Shown here one piece after another: positions 11,062 to 24,083 of a DNA stretch of 64,000 nucleotides. Position 1 is the first letter of the stretch. Every line of letters starts with the position of its first letter. A program made the translations under genes and the position numbers. Origin of the DNA: Gnetum montanum (Eukaryota; Streptophyta; Gnetopsida; Gnetales; Gnetaceae). Under the pieces are notes generated by a model. It was not told the DNA's origin. It saw nothing but the letters and a program-made list of their open reading frames with translations, and did not search any database. The stretch spans positions 625,087-689,086 of the forward strand of contig MNCI01025116.1 in NCBI GenBank assembly GCA_015680685.1, written 5' to 3'.

Positions 11062-11830
11062 AACCAATCCTATTAGACTCTTACTCTATGTTGATGATGT
11101 TGCCTTAATTTCGAGTTTGATGGAAGAATTGTAGCAAATGCTTAATACATTTAATAACTGTTATTAGCATTTAGTAATGAAAGTTTGTGTCCAAAAAGTA
11201 AAATCAAGATTTGTGTCAAATGTAATAAGATGAAAAATTTTGTTATAGTTCATGAACACATGAATATAATTTTTTCTTATAAATATCTTGGCCTATAATG
11301 TTTCTACAATTACAAATGGCATCAACGCATTCCTTAAAGAGTTGCAAGTAATAGGAAAGCCTTATTTTCTTTTTAAAAAGTAAATATAAGAAAGAATCTA
11401 TTCTATCATAAGAAATTCAAAAAAAAATTTATTATATTATTGTTCAACCTACTATTCTTCATGGGTGTGTTGTAAGGGATCCTACTCTATCAAATAAATA
11501 TTCAAAATAGATAGAAGAAATTTGAAATCTTCTTTTGCTTGATGAGTTTAAAGCAAAGAGATAGATGCAATATGATATTATAATTCTTGAAGAAAACATA
11601 ATGTTATTAGAAGTTGATGCTATTTGTTAGTTTATAACCTACACTAATAATCCTTTTGTATCTTCATGGGATAAAAACTTCAAAAAGGTGACAATCGAAA
11701 CCTATGATAAAGGATAACTTCATGCAGAAGTTTTATGGTTTAATAAATACAATATTTAAGAGAACATTCTTTATTTTAGAAAACAACACTTAGGAAAAGT
11801 ACCAATTGGAACAATTCATGCTTAAGAAAA
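11062..11830 (+). pseudogene. LINE reverse-transcriptase fragment
   Basis: One frame near 11077 reads PIRLLLYVDDVALIS, the conserved YxDD block of a non-LTR retrotransposon RT. It is followed by MLNTFNN and, about 160 bp on, SYKYLGL, the usual spacing in plant LINE ORF2. Farther on, a frame with ILHGCVVRDPT resembles the conserved 'LYGxExW' region C-terminal to RT. Stops and shifts are frequent, and the 5' part (endonuclease) is absent, as expected for a truncated old copy. E1 lies immediately upstream. Confidence 0.6.
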
Positions 11831-13199
11831 ATGACACAATACAACCTAAAACGTAAATGACTATTTACAACAGAAAACATAAAAATGATAGTTTAGAGCT
11901 AAAAACAAGACATGGCCATGGGAAATCATGCACAAAAATTATCAATTTTTTTTTAATTTGATCCAAACCATTTCTAAAGCCTTCTTAACACTTCAAAAAA
12001 TCCCCAAGATCATGGAAAATTGATGAAAAAAAAGTTTCAATGTCTCAACATTGCCCATCTTCATAGGGGTAAATGTATAATAACCTTAAAACTTTGATTC
12101 TATGTGACCTTACAAAAATATCCACAAAAATTAACCACTCAATGAAATTTGATGATTCCATAGCTATTGGATTCATAAAACCATGAATTAGAACCAAAAA
12201 AATTTACAAAAAATAAAACTATGACCATCATGCCAAAAACCCATTTTCGCGTGAGCTCACAAAAACACTCGTAAAAACTGAACCATTCATCAAAATTTGA
12301 TGATTCAAAATTAGTTAGAATTATTGAATGTCTAACTAAAAACCAATAACTATCAAAATTAATTTTCAATATCCATTTATTGGAAAAAAATTACAAAATA
12401 TACACTAGAAACCAGCCAAAATTGAAAAACCCACTTGACACAGCCTAACAAAAATAGTCATAAAAAATTATCTGTAAGGCGAAATTAAGTGGTTCAAAAA
12501 TCAAGTTGACTAGAAAATAGTAGAAAATGTTTTACTGAGGAAAAAAATTCATAAGTGGCATTGTCTTTTTCGGTGGAAAAAGTAGGAAACCCATGGAATT
12601 CATGGAAAAAGCATTTAAACCTCAATGTAAACAAAACCAAAAGCCCAAGTAACACTAAAAATGAATAAACATAACAAAAACCTATGAAGTAATTTTTACA
12701 AAATCCGAAAATAAATAATAAACAAGCCTAGATGTGGAAAATAGAATAAACCTAATAAATAGAATAGATGGAACAAATGGAAAAAAATGGCCATAGTTGT
12801 ATACTTAGGATAAACTGTGGTGGAACCTTCTCCAATCCTAGGATGGGAAAGATGTGAGAGGTCATAGGTATCTTCGTCTACCTCCTCCAAGATAGGGTTC
12901 TTCATATATTCCTTCTTCTTCATATTGTAGTAGACTATTACAAAGAATACAAGAAAACCTTTGAATTTTGTTAATCCTGGAGTGACTATGCTAGTACCTG
13001 AGGTAGAGAAGGTTGTAATTATGTTGGGCTTAATAGCAGTGTCGGGCATAGAGCTCTCAACTTAAGCATAGGATCAAGGAGGAATGGAAGCAATAACGAT
13101 TTTACAAGTGAAAACATTGAAAACCAAATCTTAAACCTAAGCATCCACATGTAAACCCTAATTTCCATCCACCACTCCTACTTCACTTGGTGATGGAAT
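11831..13199. other. Non-coding AT-rich stretch with degenerate repeats
   Basis: No gene supported. Between about 12105 and 12510 three related segments start with a 'gtgaccttacaaaaatatcc', 'gtgagctcacaaaaacactc' or 'cacagcctaacaaaaatagtc' word, roughly 140-190 bp apart, suggesting a very old tandem repeat. The minus-strand frame at 12696-13049 has no recognisable domain. Confidence 0.4.
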
Positions 13200-15955
13200 T
13201 AGCAAATAGGGACTACACTAGGTTATGAGAAGTTTTTTTTTCATAGAACTTCCTAATTCCATCTGGGTGCCACTAGCTGCTTAAAAAGCAACCTAAGAAC
13301 ACCATGACTAGGCTGAGCATTTGTAGCTTCTAGGCTTTACTATGGTGAAGCTTGGGTACATGGAAACCTTGGGATAAGTGCCATATCCCATCCACTCTCA
13401 AAACCAATCCCCAATCTTCTGTTCATACTGGAAAAAACCTCATAACCAATCTAGGAAGCAAAGCATTAATAACCTTGATAAAGGAAATTGTAAATTCATC
13501 CAAAAAGTGGTCATCCCATGTGACTACACTTGCCTAGAGGTGGACTACGCTAGCCCAGTATAGTGCACTAAGATATGTTACCTTTTTCCATTCACCATCA
13601 ATCCATTTCCATTACACACCAACCCTAGAAATTAATGACTAAAATTATCAACCAAATGCTAAGATTAGCAATTAGTAGCAATAGTAATGGTACCAAATCT
13701 TTCCATGGACTAGGTAAATAGTGTGACTATGTTGGACAACAACATGACTACATTGGCCCAGCATAGTCCAAAATGGAATAGACCATCCTTAGCTCATTCA
13801 ACCTCAAATTGACTCCAAATGACCATGCCATCCCCCAAAACCCTAGCCAAAGTTCTTGACACTCTTGAAACTAGGACAAACTTAACAAACTTTACAAAAT
13901 ACTAGTCAATACTAATGACTATGCTAGAGAAACCAGGTGACTATGTTGGCCTAGTGTAGTCACAAGGTTTATAGGAGGATTCACCATACCAACCATCATG
14001 CATCTTGAAAACTTTGTTTCAAAGCCTTCACACCTTTTTAGGATCCCGAGTGACCTCAGACTACTAACTAATATTCAAAAACTCTATAAAAATCCATGAA
14101 TTTACATTTTCTAAGTGTGACTATGTTGGTAATGGAGTGATTATGTTAGGCCAGCATAATCTAGTCAAAAAAATTAGACCAATCATATCCAAGACCAAAT
14201 CCACCTCTAGAGATCTCAAAGCCATGCCGAACATAAAATAGAAGTAAGATTTTGTCATTTTTTTAGCCCAAATGCCATTTTCCAAGAGTGACTATGCTAG
14301 GCCAGCATAGTGACTAGTGGTGGCTACTGTAGTCCACCTAGGGCACATAGAGTAATTCATTTCCTAGTCCAACTTACTTCCCAAGAATTCCAAAACCCAA
14401 CAAACCTACAAACCAAGACAAATCCTGCAACATTTTCCATTTTTTTCATCCTCCAATCCCAACAACATTGGAGGATGAGTGACTACGCTGAGCAAACATA
14501 GTCACTACCAAAGCCCAACATAGTCCATCAAAAACTAATCAAAATTTATCAAAACAACTCAAATTCATTGTCAGTAAACCTTGGGGCCATATTGAAGCCA
14601 ATTTTGACCATAGAAACTATATTGACTATATTGACCATAGAAAATTTTGACCATAGAAACTATATTTTGACCACATTGAAGCCAAAATATAAACTATACT
14701 AACAACTGCATGACTACATTAGGCTAGTGTATTCACTAGTGCTACCCAATGTAGTTCACATTTTGGAACCCAAAAAGGGTCAAATCCAATCACTAGAACA
14801 CCACTTCCAATTATAGGACCTTGTCGAAGCACATTGGGATCATTGGACTTTGGGAATTAAGCTAAAATTCATCAATTTTCACTACCAAACCTTAACTATG
14901 TTAAGGGAGACTATGACTACACTAGGCCAATGTACTCATTATTAAAGCCCAGTATACTCCACTCCAGTTTAACTAAAATTGATAGTGAAGGACTCAAACC
15001 CACTTTCAACAAACTCTAAAACCTCACCAAAGCTTGTTTGGCCATGACACTCACCTTTTTTCATCATTTTTGATAGTATAAACCTCAACTACACTAAGGA
15101 AAACTATGACTACATTGGGCTAGCATAGTCACTGCCAAAGCCTAACATAGTCCATCTAAGATTGACCAAAATTTACCACAGATAGCTCAAAATTCATTTT
15201 TGGAAGCCTTGTGACTTTGTTGGAGTTAATTTTAGTAACAAAACTTGATATTTTCCATTTTCCAATTTCAAACTATGCTATAATTGGCATGACTATTTTG
15301 GCCTATCCTAGCAATTAGTAGGGTCCAGCATAGTTCACTTGGAAGTGGCCAAAATAGCTCAAAAATTACTCCAATTGACTCCTGGAAAGATCTAAAATCC
15401 TATTGGAGCATGCTCATATCCTAAAACCTTGTAAAAAGAGCTAAAATTCATCTTTTTCATATTTTTTCAACTCAAATCCCTCAACTACACTAGGAACTAC
15501 ATTCCCAACATAGTCATAAGGTATTTAACCATACCAATGACCAAGTAATCACTAGAATTCATGATTTTGGCACTAAAACTCTAGCCAACAACACTGATAA
15601 CCTCAGATGTCCATTAGCATGGTCGATTGAGCTTAGAAACTCATCAAAATTCATTTTCCATGTAGGAGTATGCTAAGGAAGCCTAACACTATGCAAGCCC
15701 AACATAGTCATAGTACGAGCCCAAATTGTAACAACAAAAATTAGCAGTATACCACTTAGAATGGTCCAAAACTAACCTATGAAGCCCAAAACACTATCCC
15801 ATGACATCCAATTGCAATTTCACTCTATTTGAGTCATAGAAAGATCAAATCCCAGCCAACTACACTAGCACCATGCATGAGTATGCTAGCATAGTGTAGT
15901 CTAGTGGGAAATGCCATAAAACCTACTTTTGTTGCCCAAACTTGATCTCCAAATA

Positions 15956-16160
15956 NNNNNNNNNNNNNNNNNNNNNNNNNNNNNNNNNNNNNNNNNNNNN
16001 NNNNNNNNNNNNNNNNNNNNNNNNNNNNNNNNNNNNNNNNNNNNNNNNNNNNNNNNNNNNNNNNNNNNNNNNNNNNNNNNNNNNNNNNNNNNNNNNNNNN
16101 NNNNNNNNNNNNNNNNNNNNNNNNNNNNNNNNNNNNNNNNNNNNNNNNNNNNNNNNNNNN
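15956..16160. other. Assembly gap (205 N)
   Basis: Run of N. Both sides carry the same 1010-bp sequence, see 16161-17170. Open frames drawn across the N run are meaningless. Confidence 0.99.
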
Positions 16161-17170
16161 AGCCCAGTATACTCCACTCCAGTTTAACTAAAATTGATAG
16201 TGAAGGACTCAAACCCACTTTCAACAAACTCTAAAACCTCACCAAAGCTTGTTTGGCCATGACACTCACCTTTTTTCATCATTTTTGATAGTATAAACCT
16301 CAACTACACTGAGGAAAACTATGACTACATTGGGCTAGCATAGTCACTGCCAAAGCCTAACATAGTCCATCTAAGATTGACCAAAATTTACCACAGATAG
16401 CTCAAAATTCATTTTTGGAAGCCTTGTGACTTTGTTGGAGTTAATTTTAGTAACAAAACTTGATATTTTCCATTTTCCAATTTCAAACTATGCTATAATT
16501 GGCATGACTATTTTGGCCTATCCTAGCAATTAGTAGGGTCCAGCATAGTTCACTTGGAAGTGGCCAAAATAGCTCAAAAATTACTCCAATTGACTCCTGG
16601 AAAGATCTAAAATCCTATTGGAGCATGCTCATATCCTAAAACCTTGTAAAAAGAGCTAAAATTCATCTTTTTCATATTTTTTCAACTCAAATCCCTCAAC
16701 TACACTAGGAACTACATTCCCAACATAGTCATAAGGTATTTAACCATACCAATGACCAAGTAATCACTAGAATTCATGATTTTGGCACTAAAACTCTAGC
16801 CAACAACACTGATAACCTCAGATGTCCATTAGCATGGTCGATTGAGCTTAGAAACTCATCAAAATTCATTTTCCATGTAGGAGTATGCTAAGGAAGCCTA
16901 ACACTATGCAAGCCCAACATAGTCATAGTACGAGCCCAAATTGTAACAACAAAAATTAGCAGTATACCACTTAGAATGGTCCAAAACTAACCTATGAAGC
17001 CCAAAACACTATCCCATGACATCCAATTGCAATTTCACTCTATTTGAGTCATAGAAAGATCAAATCCCAGCCAACTACACTAGCACCATGCATGAGTATG
17101 CTAGCATAGTGTAGTCTAGTGGGAAATGCCATAAAACCTACTTTTGTTGCCCAAACTTGATCTCCAAATA
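16161..17170 (+). repeat. Near-identical second copy of 14946-15955
   Basis: The 1010 bp right of the gap repeat the 1010 bp left of it with a constant offset of 1215. The one difference I found is A at 15096 against G at 16311. Array neighbours elsewhere in 13200-17520 are highly diverged, so recent duplication of exactly the gap-flanking block is more likely an unmerged contig overlap or two haplotypes than real tandem duplication. Confidence 0.9.
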
Positions 17171-17520
17171 GCTAGTCTAGTCCTCTAATCACCCTATGTT
17201 GATCTATGAAATTGGTAGAGTGCTAATAACAATCATGAAATTCTTTGAATTTATTTATCACATGTGACTACACTGGGGCTTGTTAGCCCAACGTATTCCT
17301 CAGTGGAAACATCAATTCCAACTCTAGGAGGCAGAAAATGGAGTCAAAACTTGTTAATCTTTAATACACACCCCATGCACTAACTGTCTAGACCATTGAA
17401 AGCCTAAAAATGACCTTATAGAGCTTGAGAAAACACCCATCAATGTCAACTATGCTAGGGAATGCATGACTACATTGGGCCACCATAGTCAGTAGTAAGG
17501 CCTAGTGTAGTCACAAGAAA

Positions 17521-18384
17521 AGTGTTAATTTTAGCTTAAAATAGCCTCAAAATGACCCCCTTATATGCCCAAACTTCCCAAGAAATCCTATAGCCCCATA
17601 CCATGGCCTGCTATAGCCTGAAATTGGCAAAATATAATCCTTTTTTACCAATATTGACCAAGTTTTACCACATGTATTTCATTTTGATGGATTTAACCTT
17701 GTTTCAAGGTACTTTGACTTATATTGACCTTGTTATACATTGTTGACCTAGATTACCATCAGTTGACCTCATATAGCCTCTACATCATGTACGTTTCACC
17801 ACATTTATCTTTCTTTTCTTTGTTATGGACTCTGTTAACCTCTATTCAACCTTTGATTGGTGTTAAGTGGTGGGGATTGTTCATTCGTAACCATCATTTG
17901 ATACCATGTAACCATGGCTTGCTAAGACCTTAAACTAGTAACATGACCTACTAAGGCCTTAAACTAGAAAAAGCATAACCTTATTTGATCATGTTTGGCC
18001 TTATTTCTTATATTCTTGTGGTGCTTCAACTTGTTTTAATCTTTACTTGCCTCTATTCGGACCTTTGTTCCATCTTATTTATCTTCACCTACATCTCATA
18101 GCCTTAGGTGATCTTGTTTGCATTTTGTTTAACATTGGAATAACATGTGTTTGCATATTTATGAAAGTATTTCATATCATTTTTACATTATTTACAAACT
18201 TTTACCCAAGTGCCACTTAATGTGCTTATGGTTGATATGTAGGATTGAAGTCCCTACTTAATGTGCTTATGGTTGATATGTAGGATTGAAGTATGGACAT
18301 TTGGAAGTAAATTGCCTTGCTCTTGAGCCTAAGTGGGCTCCATGGTGACATTGAATGACGTATTGGCCCTAATTATCTATAGCT
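17521..18384. other. Spacer between repeat array and T1 pol
   Basis: No gene supported. Contains T-rich segments with repeated 'ttgacc' words and 'gccttaaacta' words (17917-17970) that recur downstream of T1 near 21866, hinting that both belong to untranslated parts of the same old element. A 41-bp tandem duplication is listed separately. Confidence 0.4.
18215..18292 (+). repeat. Tandem duplication, period 41 bp
   Basis: Two copies of a 37-bp unit beginning ACTTAATGTGCTTATGG start at 18215 and 18256 and look identical, a recent duplication by the standard of this region. Confidence 0.9.
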
Positions 18385-21300
18385 TGATCCTAAGAGTATT
18401 TTTATCCACATAGCCTCAATAGATAAACCTCTATAATGGCCTGAAAACCTAGTCAAAACCCTTGACCTTTAGGCTAATGACCTCACTGAAGACTCTCTAG
18501 TTGAGGTTCCTATCATAACACACAGTGGTGAGGAGAAAACCTTGAAACTAAGTTTTTCACTAGAACCTCAACAAACTCAAGACATCATCAAGGTCATGTA
18601 AGACAACATTAATATCTTTACCTAGTCATATGATGATATGCTAGGTCTAGATCCACACTTAGTACAACAAAACATCATACTTGATCCTAGCATTAGACTA
18701 GTTAAGAAAAAGATTCGTAAGATTAGACCTGATTTTGCCTTGGTTGTTCATGATGAAATCACAAAACTATACCAAGTTGGTTTCATTAGAGCTATTGATT
18801 ATGTAGAGTGGGTATCTAATATAGTGGTAGTCCCAAAGAAAAATGGGAGTATACATATTTTCATCAATTTCTAGGACCTAAATAAGGCAACCATCAAGGA
18901 TGATTTTCTTTTGCCTAGTATTGAACAGCTTATTGATACTATAGTTGGAAATTCCTTATTATTCTTCATGGATGAGTTCTCAAGATACAACCCAATTAGG
19001 ATTAACCCAAAGAATCAACTCGATACAACCTTCATGACCTCTTGGGGTACCTTCTGTTATACCATGATTCTCTTTGGCCTAAAAATTGTAGGAGCAGCCT
19101 ACCAAAGAGCTATGACATATATCTTTAGTGATTACATGCTAGGTTTGCTCAACGATTACATAGATGATATAGTTGTTAAGTCCAAAGTGGCCAATGATCA
19201 TGCACATGACCTTGACCTTATACTCAAATGATCCCTTAAACATGAGCTTAGGCTTTATCCCAAGAAGTATGTTTTTGGTGTCAAAATCGATAAGATGCTT
19301 GGCTTTGTTGTATCCGAAGTAGGAAGACATGTCAATCCTAATAAAGTTAAGACCATATCCAACTTGGTAGCACCAACTAACCTTAAGGTGCTTTGGGGAC
19401 TACAAGGCAAATTATAATTTATTCATAGGTTCATCACTAGGCTTATGGATAAATTATAATCCATGCAATACTTGCTTAAGAAAGGGATCCACTATGAGTG
19501 GACAACTCAATGCCAAGAGGCCTTTCAAAACCTTAAGCAAGACTTGGCACAACTACCAATAGTTTATCCACCACAAAAGGATAAGTGCTTTTACATCCAC
19601 CTTACTATCTCTAACACATCTCTTACCTTTGTACTCTATCAAAAATGAGAGGATAGACTACAATTACCAATTTTCTATCATATTCATGCATTAGTTACCC
19701 ATGAGACACAATACATAGAAGTGAAGAAGTATTGTCTAATCCTAGTCTTCTCATTGAAGAAGTGGAGACACTACCTCTTTAGGAGCTAGGTCAACATCAA
19801 TTGCAAAGATAATGTGCTTAGAGCCATAACAACCAACATCTATGAAAGTAGCCATATAGCCTAATGGAAAGTGATAATAGTGGAATTTGACCTTCATTAT
19901 ATCTCCCAATCCTTAACAAAAGGTCAAGCTATAGCTATAAAACTCACTATTTTTCCTATCGATGACCATGCAACCATAGAGCCTGAGTCCCCTGATGAAC
20001 ATGTTAAGGTCATTAGCCAAGTACCCAAGGGCTATGAGGAAGTCATGCACTTTAACAAAGGTTCAACTACCCATGGGGCTAGTTCTACTACCATTCTAAC
20101 CTTCTCATGTAGTGAAATCTAACCCTTCACTTACTATTTCGAATTTCTATGTATCAACAACATAACAAAGTATGAGGTTTTGATCAAGGGGATGATGATA
20201 GCTTGTGACCAAGGAATAAAATGCTTTATGGTCAAAGGTGACTCATAACTTGTGGTCAACAAAGTAACCAAGGTTTATCCATTTAAAGCCAAACATTTGA
20301 AATCTTACTATGACCTAGGAAAGCAACTATTACAACAATTTACAGACATTGATATCCAACATCTACCTCAAACTAAGAATATTATATCCAATGCCATTGG
20401 AACATTAGCCCTCAATGTGATGGTAGATGTGTTTAGCAATTTGTCCACCTTGACTATGAACTACACTATTCCCATCACGTAGAGCACTAAGGACACCTTT
20501 GTGGCCATAGTTCATACTGCTCCTATGAAGGAGTGGTACAACAATATCAAGTTCTACCTTATGCATGGTGAACCTTCATAAGGATTGACTGCTACTCAAA
20601 AGGATGTTGTATGCAAACAATAAAAAAAATGTCATAGTATGCAATAACACATTCTGTCAATGGTACTATGATGACATATTGTTAGTGTGCTTGGATAAAA
20701 CTAAAGCCTAAATAATCCTAAAGTAGGTTGACAAGGGTGTATGTAGAAGACATATAGGACCTAGAGCCATGGCCGCCAAGATCAGACAATTAGGCTATTA
20801 CTAGCCCTACATGAAAAGTGACTGCTTGTAGAAGGTTAACAGTTATGATACTTTCCAATGGCATTGTAATCTTATACATGTATTGCCAACTAAGTTATAC
20901 ATCACACAAATAACTTAGTTATTTCAATGGTGGGTATTGAATATCATTGGACCTATAACACCTAAGTCTTTTGTAGGGCATAGCTTCATCATCACCACAA
21001 CCGAATACTTCACAAAGTGGGTTGAAGCTATTGCACTAAGAAGAACAACATCTGAACAAGTTTGTAGATTCATATTGAACAACATTGTAGCCCATTTTGG
21101 CATACCTATGATCATAGTCATAGATAATGGACCATTGTTTAGTAGCCAAGAAATGAAATACTTTTGTCATGACCCAAGTATTAAGCATTCCTTTTCTTTG
21201 TCATACTACCCTCAAGCCAATGGACAAGTAGAAGTTAGCGATAAGCCCATCATAAACTTGCTCAAAAAGAAGTTCAACAACAACAAACACAAATAGAGTA

Positions 21301-21771
21301 TAGCTTATCCATATACTTTTGGTCTACCAAATGATACACTGAATCACAATAAGTGTAATCCCATATATCCTTATTTATGATTCTAAAGTTTTTTTACCTC
21401 TTGAATTGCAAATACCATCACTCTAAGTCATCATATTATACTTCATCAATGACTAATATAACAAGGATTTGCGTATTATGGACCTAGACTCGGTGAAGGA
21501 GTTGCAGGTATGAGCACTTCCTCACATCAAACACTACCAAGATAGGCAAAAATAGCAACATCACGATAACCTAGGTAAATGCAAGATCAAGGAAGGGGAC
21601 CCAGTCCTCAAGGTCATCCATGAGAATGTGGACAAGTTCTCAACCAACTAGGAAGGACCTTTCCTAATCACTAAGGCCAATGGTAACATAGCATTTAGGA
21701 TAGTTGACATGGATGGAAATGTGTTGGCCAATCCGATTAATCATTCCTATCTAAAGCCTTACTACATGTAG
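18385..21771 (+). pseudogene. T1: degraded Tat-lineage pol (RT, RNase H, second RNase H, integrase)
   Basis: Order on the plus strand: RT (18640-19330) with WVSNIVVVPKKNG, MDEFSRYN, PWGTF-like SWGTFCY and an intact YIDDIVVKSK at about 19157; connection with YLLKKGIHYEWT; a first RNase H (19560-19900) lacking its catalytic Asp, as usual in this lineage; a second, archaeal-type RNase H (20040-20440) with NITKYEVL, VKGDS-stop-LVVNKV and QQFTDIDIQHLPQTKN; integrase with NIIGPITP (20937; Asp to Asn), VIDNGPLF and PQANGQVEV (Glu kept); and a C-terminal EGPFLITKANGNIAFRI ending at a TAG at 21769. The second RNase H marks the Tat (Ogre/Retand-like) lineage. FNKGS at 20051 stands where DGS is expected (Asp to Asn). 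At least ten stops; inactive. Confidence 0.9.
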
Positions 21772-23520
21772 CTTGTAGATGACATCAACAACCTTTGACA
21801 GCCAATAACAAGAAAGCCTACATGACATCTTTTGCACAATAGAGGAGCATCTTTCTATAACCCACTAGGGCCTTAAACTATTAACATTACTAGCCACATC
21901 CTTAAACTGGAAACATTGATGATCCTGGTAGCTTGGTTTTATTGATCATTCTATGTGGCCATATGCATTGTGATTTAACAACATGATTTATTTGTCTAGT
22001 TTTATTTTCCTCTTAGAGTTATGCTTGTAGGATGAAGCCGAGATTCATTGTGGAGGTGCAACTCACTACAGAAGTCAGTCACTAGGTGACCTTGATGCAT
22101 AAGATTCGGTGAGTTTTTCCTGTTGTACCAAGAGTACTTGTTTCATACCATTACCATTACCATTCTCTTGAGCCCAACACTGTAGCCTTATTATAACCTT
22201 CCTTATATCAAATAACTATGATGACCAATGTTTGACCCTCATGCATTATGGTCGTATGACTTCCCTTCATCATGCTCCATCATCAAGTCCACTGAATCTG
22301 ACACACTTCATTCAATGAAAAACCATCTATTCCATTGATTGTAACACATCTCACTCAAGGGGAAAACTAAATAAAAATTACCCTTGGAAAAAGAAACCAA
22401 ATAAAGCTTTCACCCCGTAGAAAAAAGAAAAAGTAAATTTCCAAAAAGCTAAGTTTTCAATGAAGCCTAAATAAACAAATCGATGGCTCCAAACATGCAA
22501 AGGGAGGAACCTAACAACCAAAGAAGCCTTGGAGTGAAGTGTTGGTTTCCTAAACATGTTCATGAGTGACCAGCATTTCAAAGGATGAAGTGCCAAGATC
22601 ACATTGATTAAACAAAGTTTCATTGCCATGAATGTAAGAATAATGTTCACCTTTTGGATTCACTATTAACCCTTATGGTCATCCCCTCAAAACCAAATAT
22701 CACCTCATCACCTGTTACCCCTTCATAACCATATTCCCTCATCACAAGCACTCTTGAGCATGGTTTGAAACTACTGAATCAAGCATGGAGAGGGAACGTT
22801 GCTGGTGGACCTTTAGTGGTGTTTTGTATTCTTTGTTGATGTCTTCAGGTCAATCCTCCAAACATCAACAAAGAGGAGCTAATGAAACACCACCAAAAAT
22901 TCATGTTGCAAATTGCAAATCCCATTTCTCAAATTTGAGGCAAGGATTCTTTGTAAATGTGAGATATGTGATTCATGAAGCTACAATATTACATATTTCA
23001 ACTTTTTTGGACCACAAAATGCCTCAAAAGTTGTTATTTCCTCACTTCCCATGTAGAAAAAGGTACCTCATTACCTATATTTAGGCTTGGGAAGGCTAAA
23101 AATGCCTTGGGAATGATCAAAATTGACATTTTTACTAGTTTTTGAAGGGGTATAGCCTCAATTACGCTTAAAAATCCACTTCTATCCAAAATCTCGATTC
23201 CATTTGGGAAGGCTTATTCTGTTCCAAAGGATGATGGGATATTCCAATTTTCACCTAGCATAGTTACCACCAATACTCAACAGAAATATAATGTTGGAAC
23301 TATTGGGATTTTTCATTTCAAAATTGGGAATTTTTTATTTTTCTTTCCTTTTTTCCAACGGTGACCAACGTAGTCATCTCAAGTCTTCAATACGTGCACA
23401 TGGCCAATGTGGATAGCATTTCTCAACAGGCACCACATTCTTCACACTTATCGACAATTTCCAACATTTCCCACCATTTCCATTATTTTTTATATTTTCC
23501 ACAAATTTTTACATTTCCCA
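21772..23520 (+). other. 3' non-coding region of T1 and start of LTR-like sequence
   Basis: No gene supported; frames at 22378-22650 and 22785-23084 show no domain. The region lies between integrase and an LTR-like promoter and should contain the 3' UTR, polypurine tract and U3 of T1. I could not fix the LTR start. Confidence 0.4.
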
Positions 23521-24083
23521 ACAACCTTAGCATAGTCTACTAAAGCCAATGTAGTGAGGATGATGTCAACATAGTCCACCAAAGCCAATGCAGTGAGGAT
23601 GATGCCACCGTAGTCATGAAAGTCCATTTAGTATTTATAGTAAATGGATGGATTTTATGGCTAGCATGTATTCCAAACTTACTATAAATGGTAATTATGC
23701 TAAAATTTGATTATTCTTGCTCTTGTAAATTAACACCAATCTATCAGTAATTATGAAAATGGTGTAAAGACCTCAAAATATCCAATTGTTAGCCTATATA
23801 TACCTGCATGAACATCCTATTCCATTCTAGAAATTTTCACAAGAAATAGCACTTCCATTTTTACAACCAAAAAGCCCATTGCAACCTTGCAACACCCTTG
23901 GTAGCAAAAACTAGTACCTACATTGGGTACAGAGGCTTCCATGTGACATCATTACTCCAAAGGTATAATACCAATTTGTAGCCATATTGTAGACCCTAGT
24001 GGAAACCAATAGGAAGTTGTCAAGAACTGGAGTTGGGAAGAGTCCATATCATGAAGTTGATGCAAAATAAAGCCTACCATCTC
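23521..24083 (+). repeat. LTR-like segment of a Tat element with TATA box (left part)
   Basis: Two 40-odd-bp repeats ('catagtc(ta/ca)c(t/c)aaagccaatg(t/c)agtgaggatgatg') at 23529-23610 share the CATAGTC word with the 13200-17520 array. A strong TATATATA-type box lies at 23793-23803, followed by a leader-like sequence. E3 splits this region at 24083; it resumes at 34026. The combination of repeats, TATA box and position after T1 pol suggests U3-R of its 3' LTR. Boundaries are not defined. Confidence 0.5.
24079..24083. repeat. Left target-site duplication of E3
   Basis: ATCTC, repeated perfectly at 34021-34025. Confidence 0.9.

Larger units (their letters stand above)
13200..17520. repeat. Degenerate tandem array, unit about 195 bp, with inverted-repeat core
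   Basis: A core related to 'gactacgctgggccagcgtagtcac' halves recurs near 13208, 13303, 13514, 13716, 13915, 14116, 14287, 14476, 14708, 14899, 15088, 15281, 15483, 15660 and 15862, then after the gap and again near 17265 and 17449. Most intervals are 171-232 bp, centred near 195. Each core pairs GACTA-GCT with AGC-TAGTC, often followed by 'ccaaagcccaacatagtcc'. Between cores the sequence is strongly diverged ('caaaattcatt', 'ccattttcc'). Plant Tat-type elements are known to carry such arrays in untranslated regions, and the T1 pol lies downstream, so it may be a retroelement-derived satellite. Confidence 0.75.

Noticed and set aside
12696-13049. 117-residue minus-strand frame
   Set aside because: Hydrophobic and Phe/Tyr-rich from AT-rich DNA, no recognised motif, no context supporting a gene.
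15901-16234. Four open frames across the N run on both strands
   Set aside because: They exist only because N codons are read as unknown residues.
13200-17520. CRISPR-like array (regularly spaced palindromic cores)
   Set aside because: Spacing is about 195 bp, cores are degenerate, units are related over their whole length and the DNA is plant nuclear; it is a decayed tandem repeat.
22378-23084. Frames of 90 and 99 residues after T1
   Set aside because: Lie in the presumed untranslated/LTR region, show no domain and no start context.
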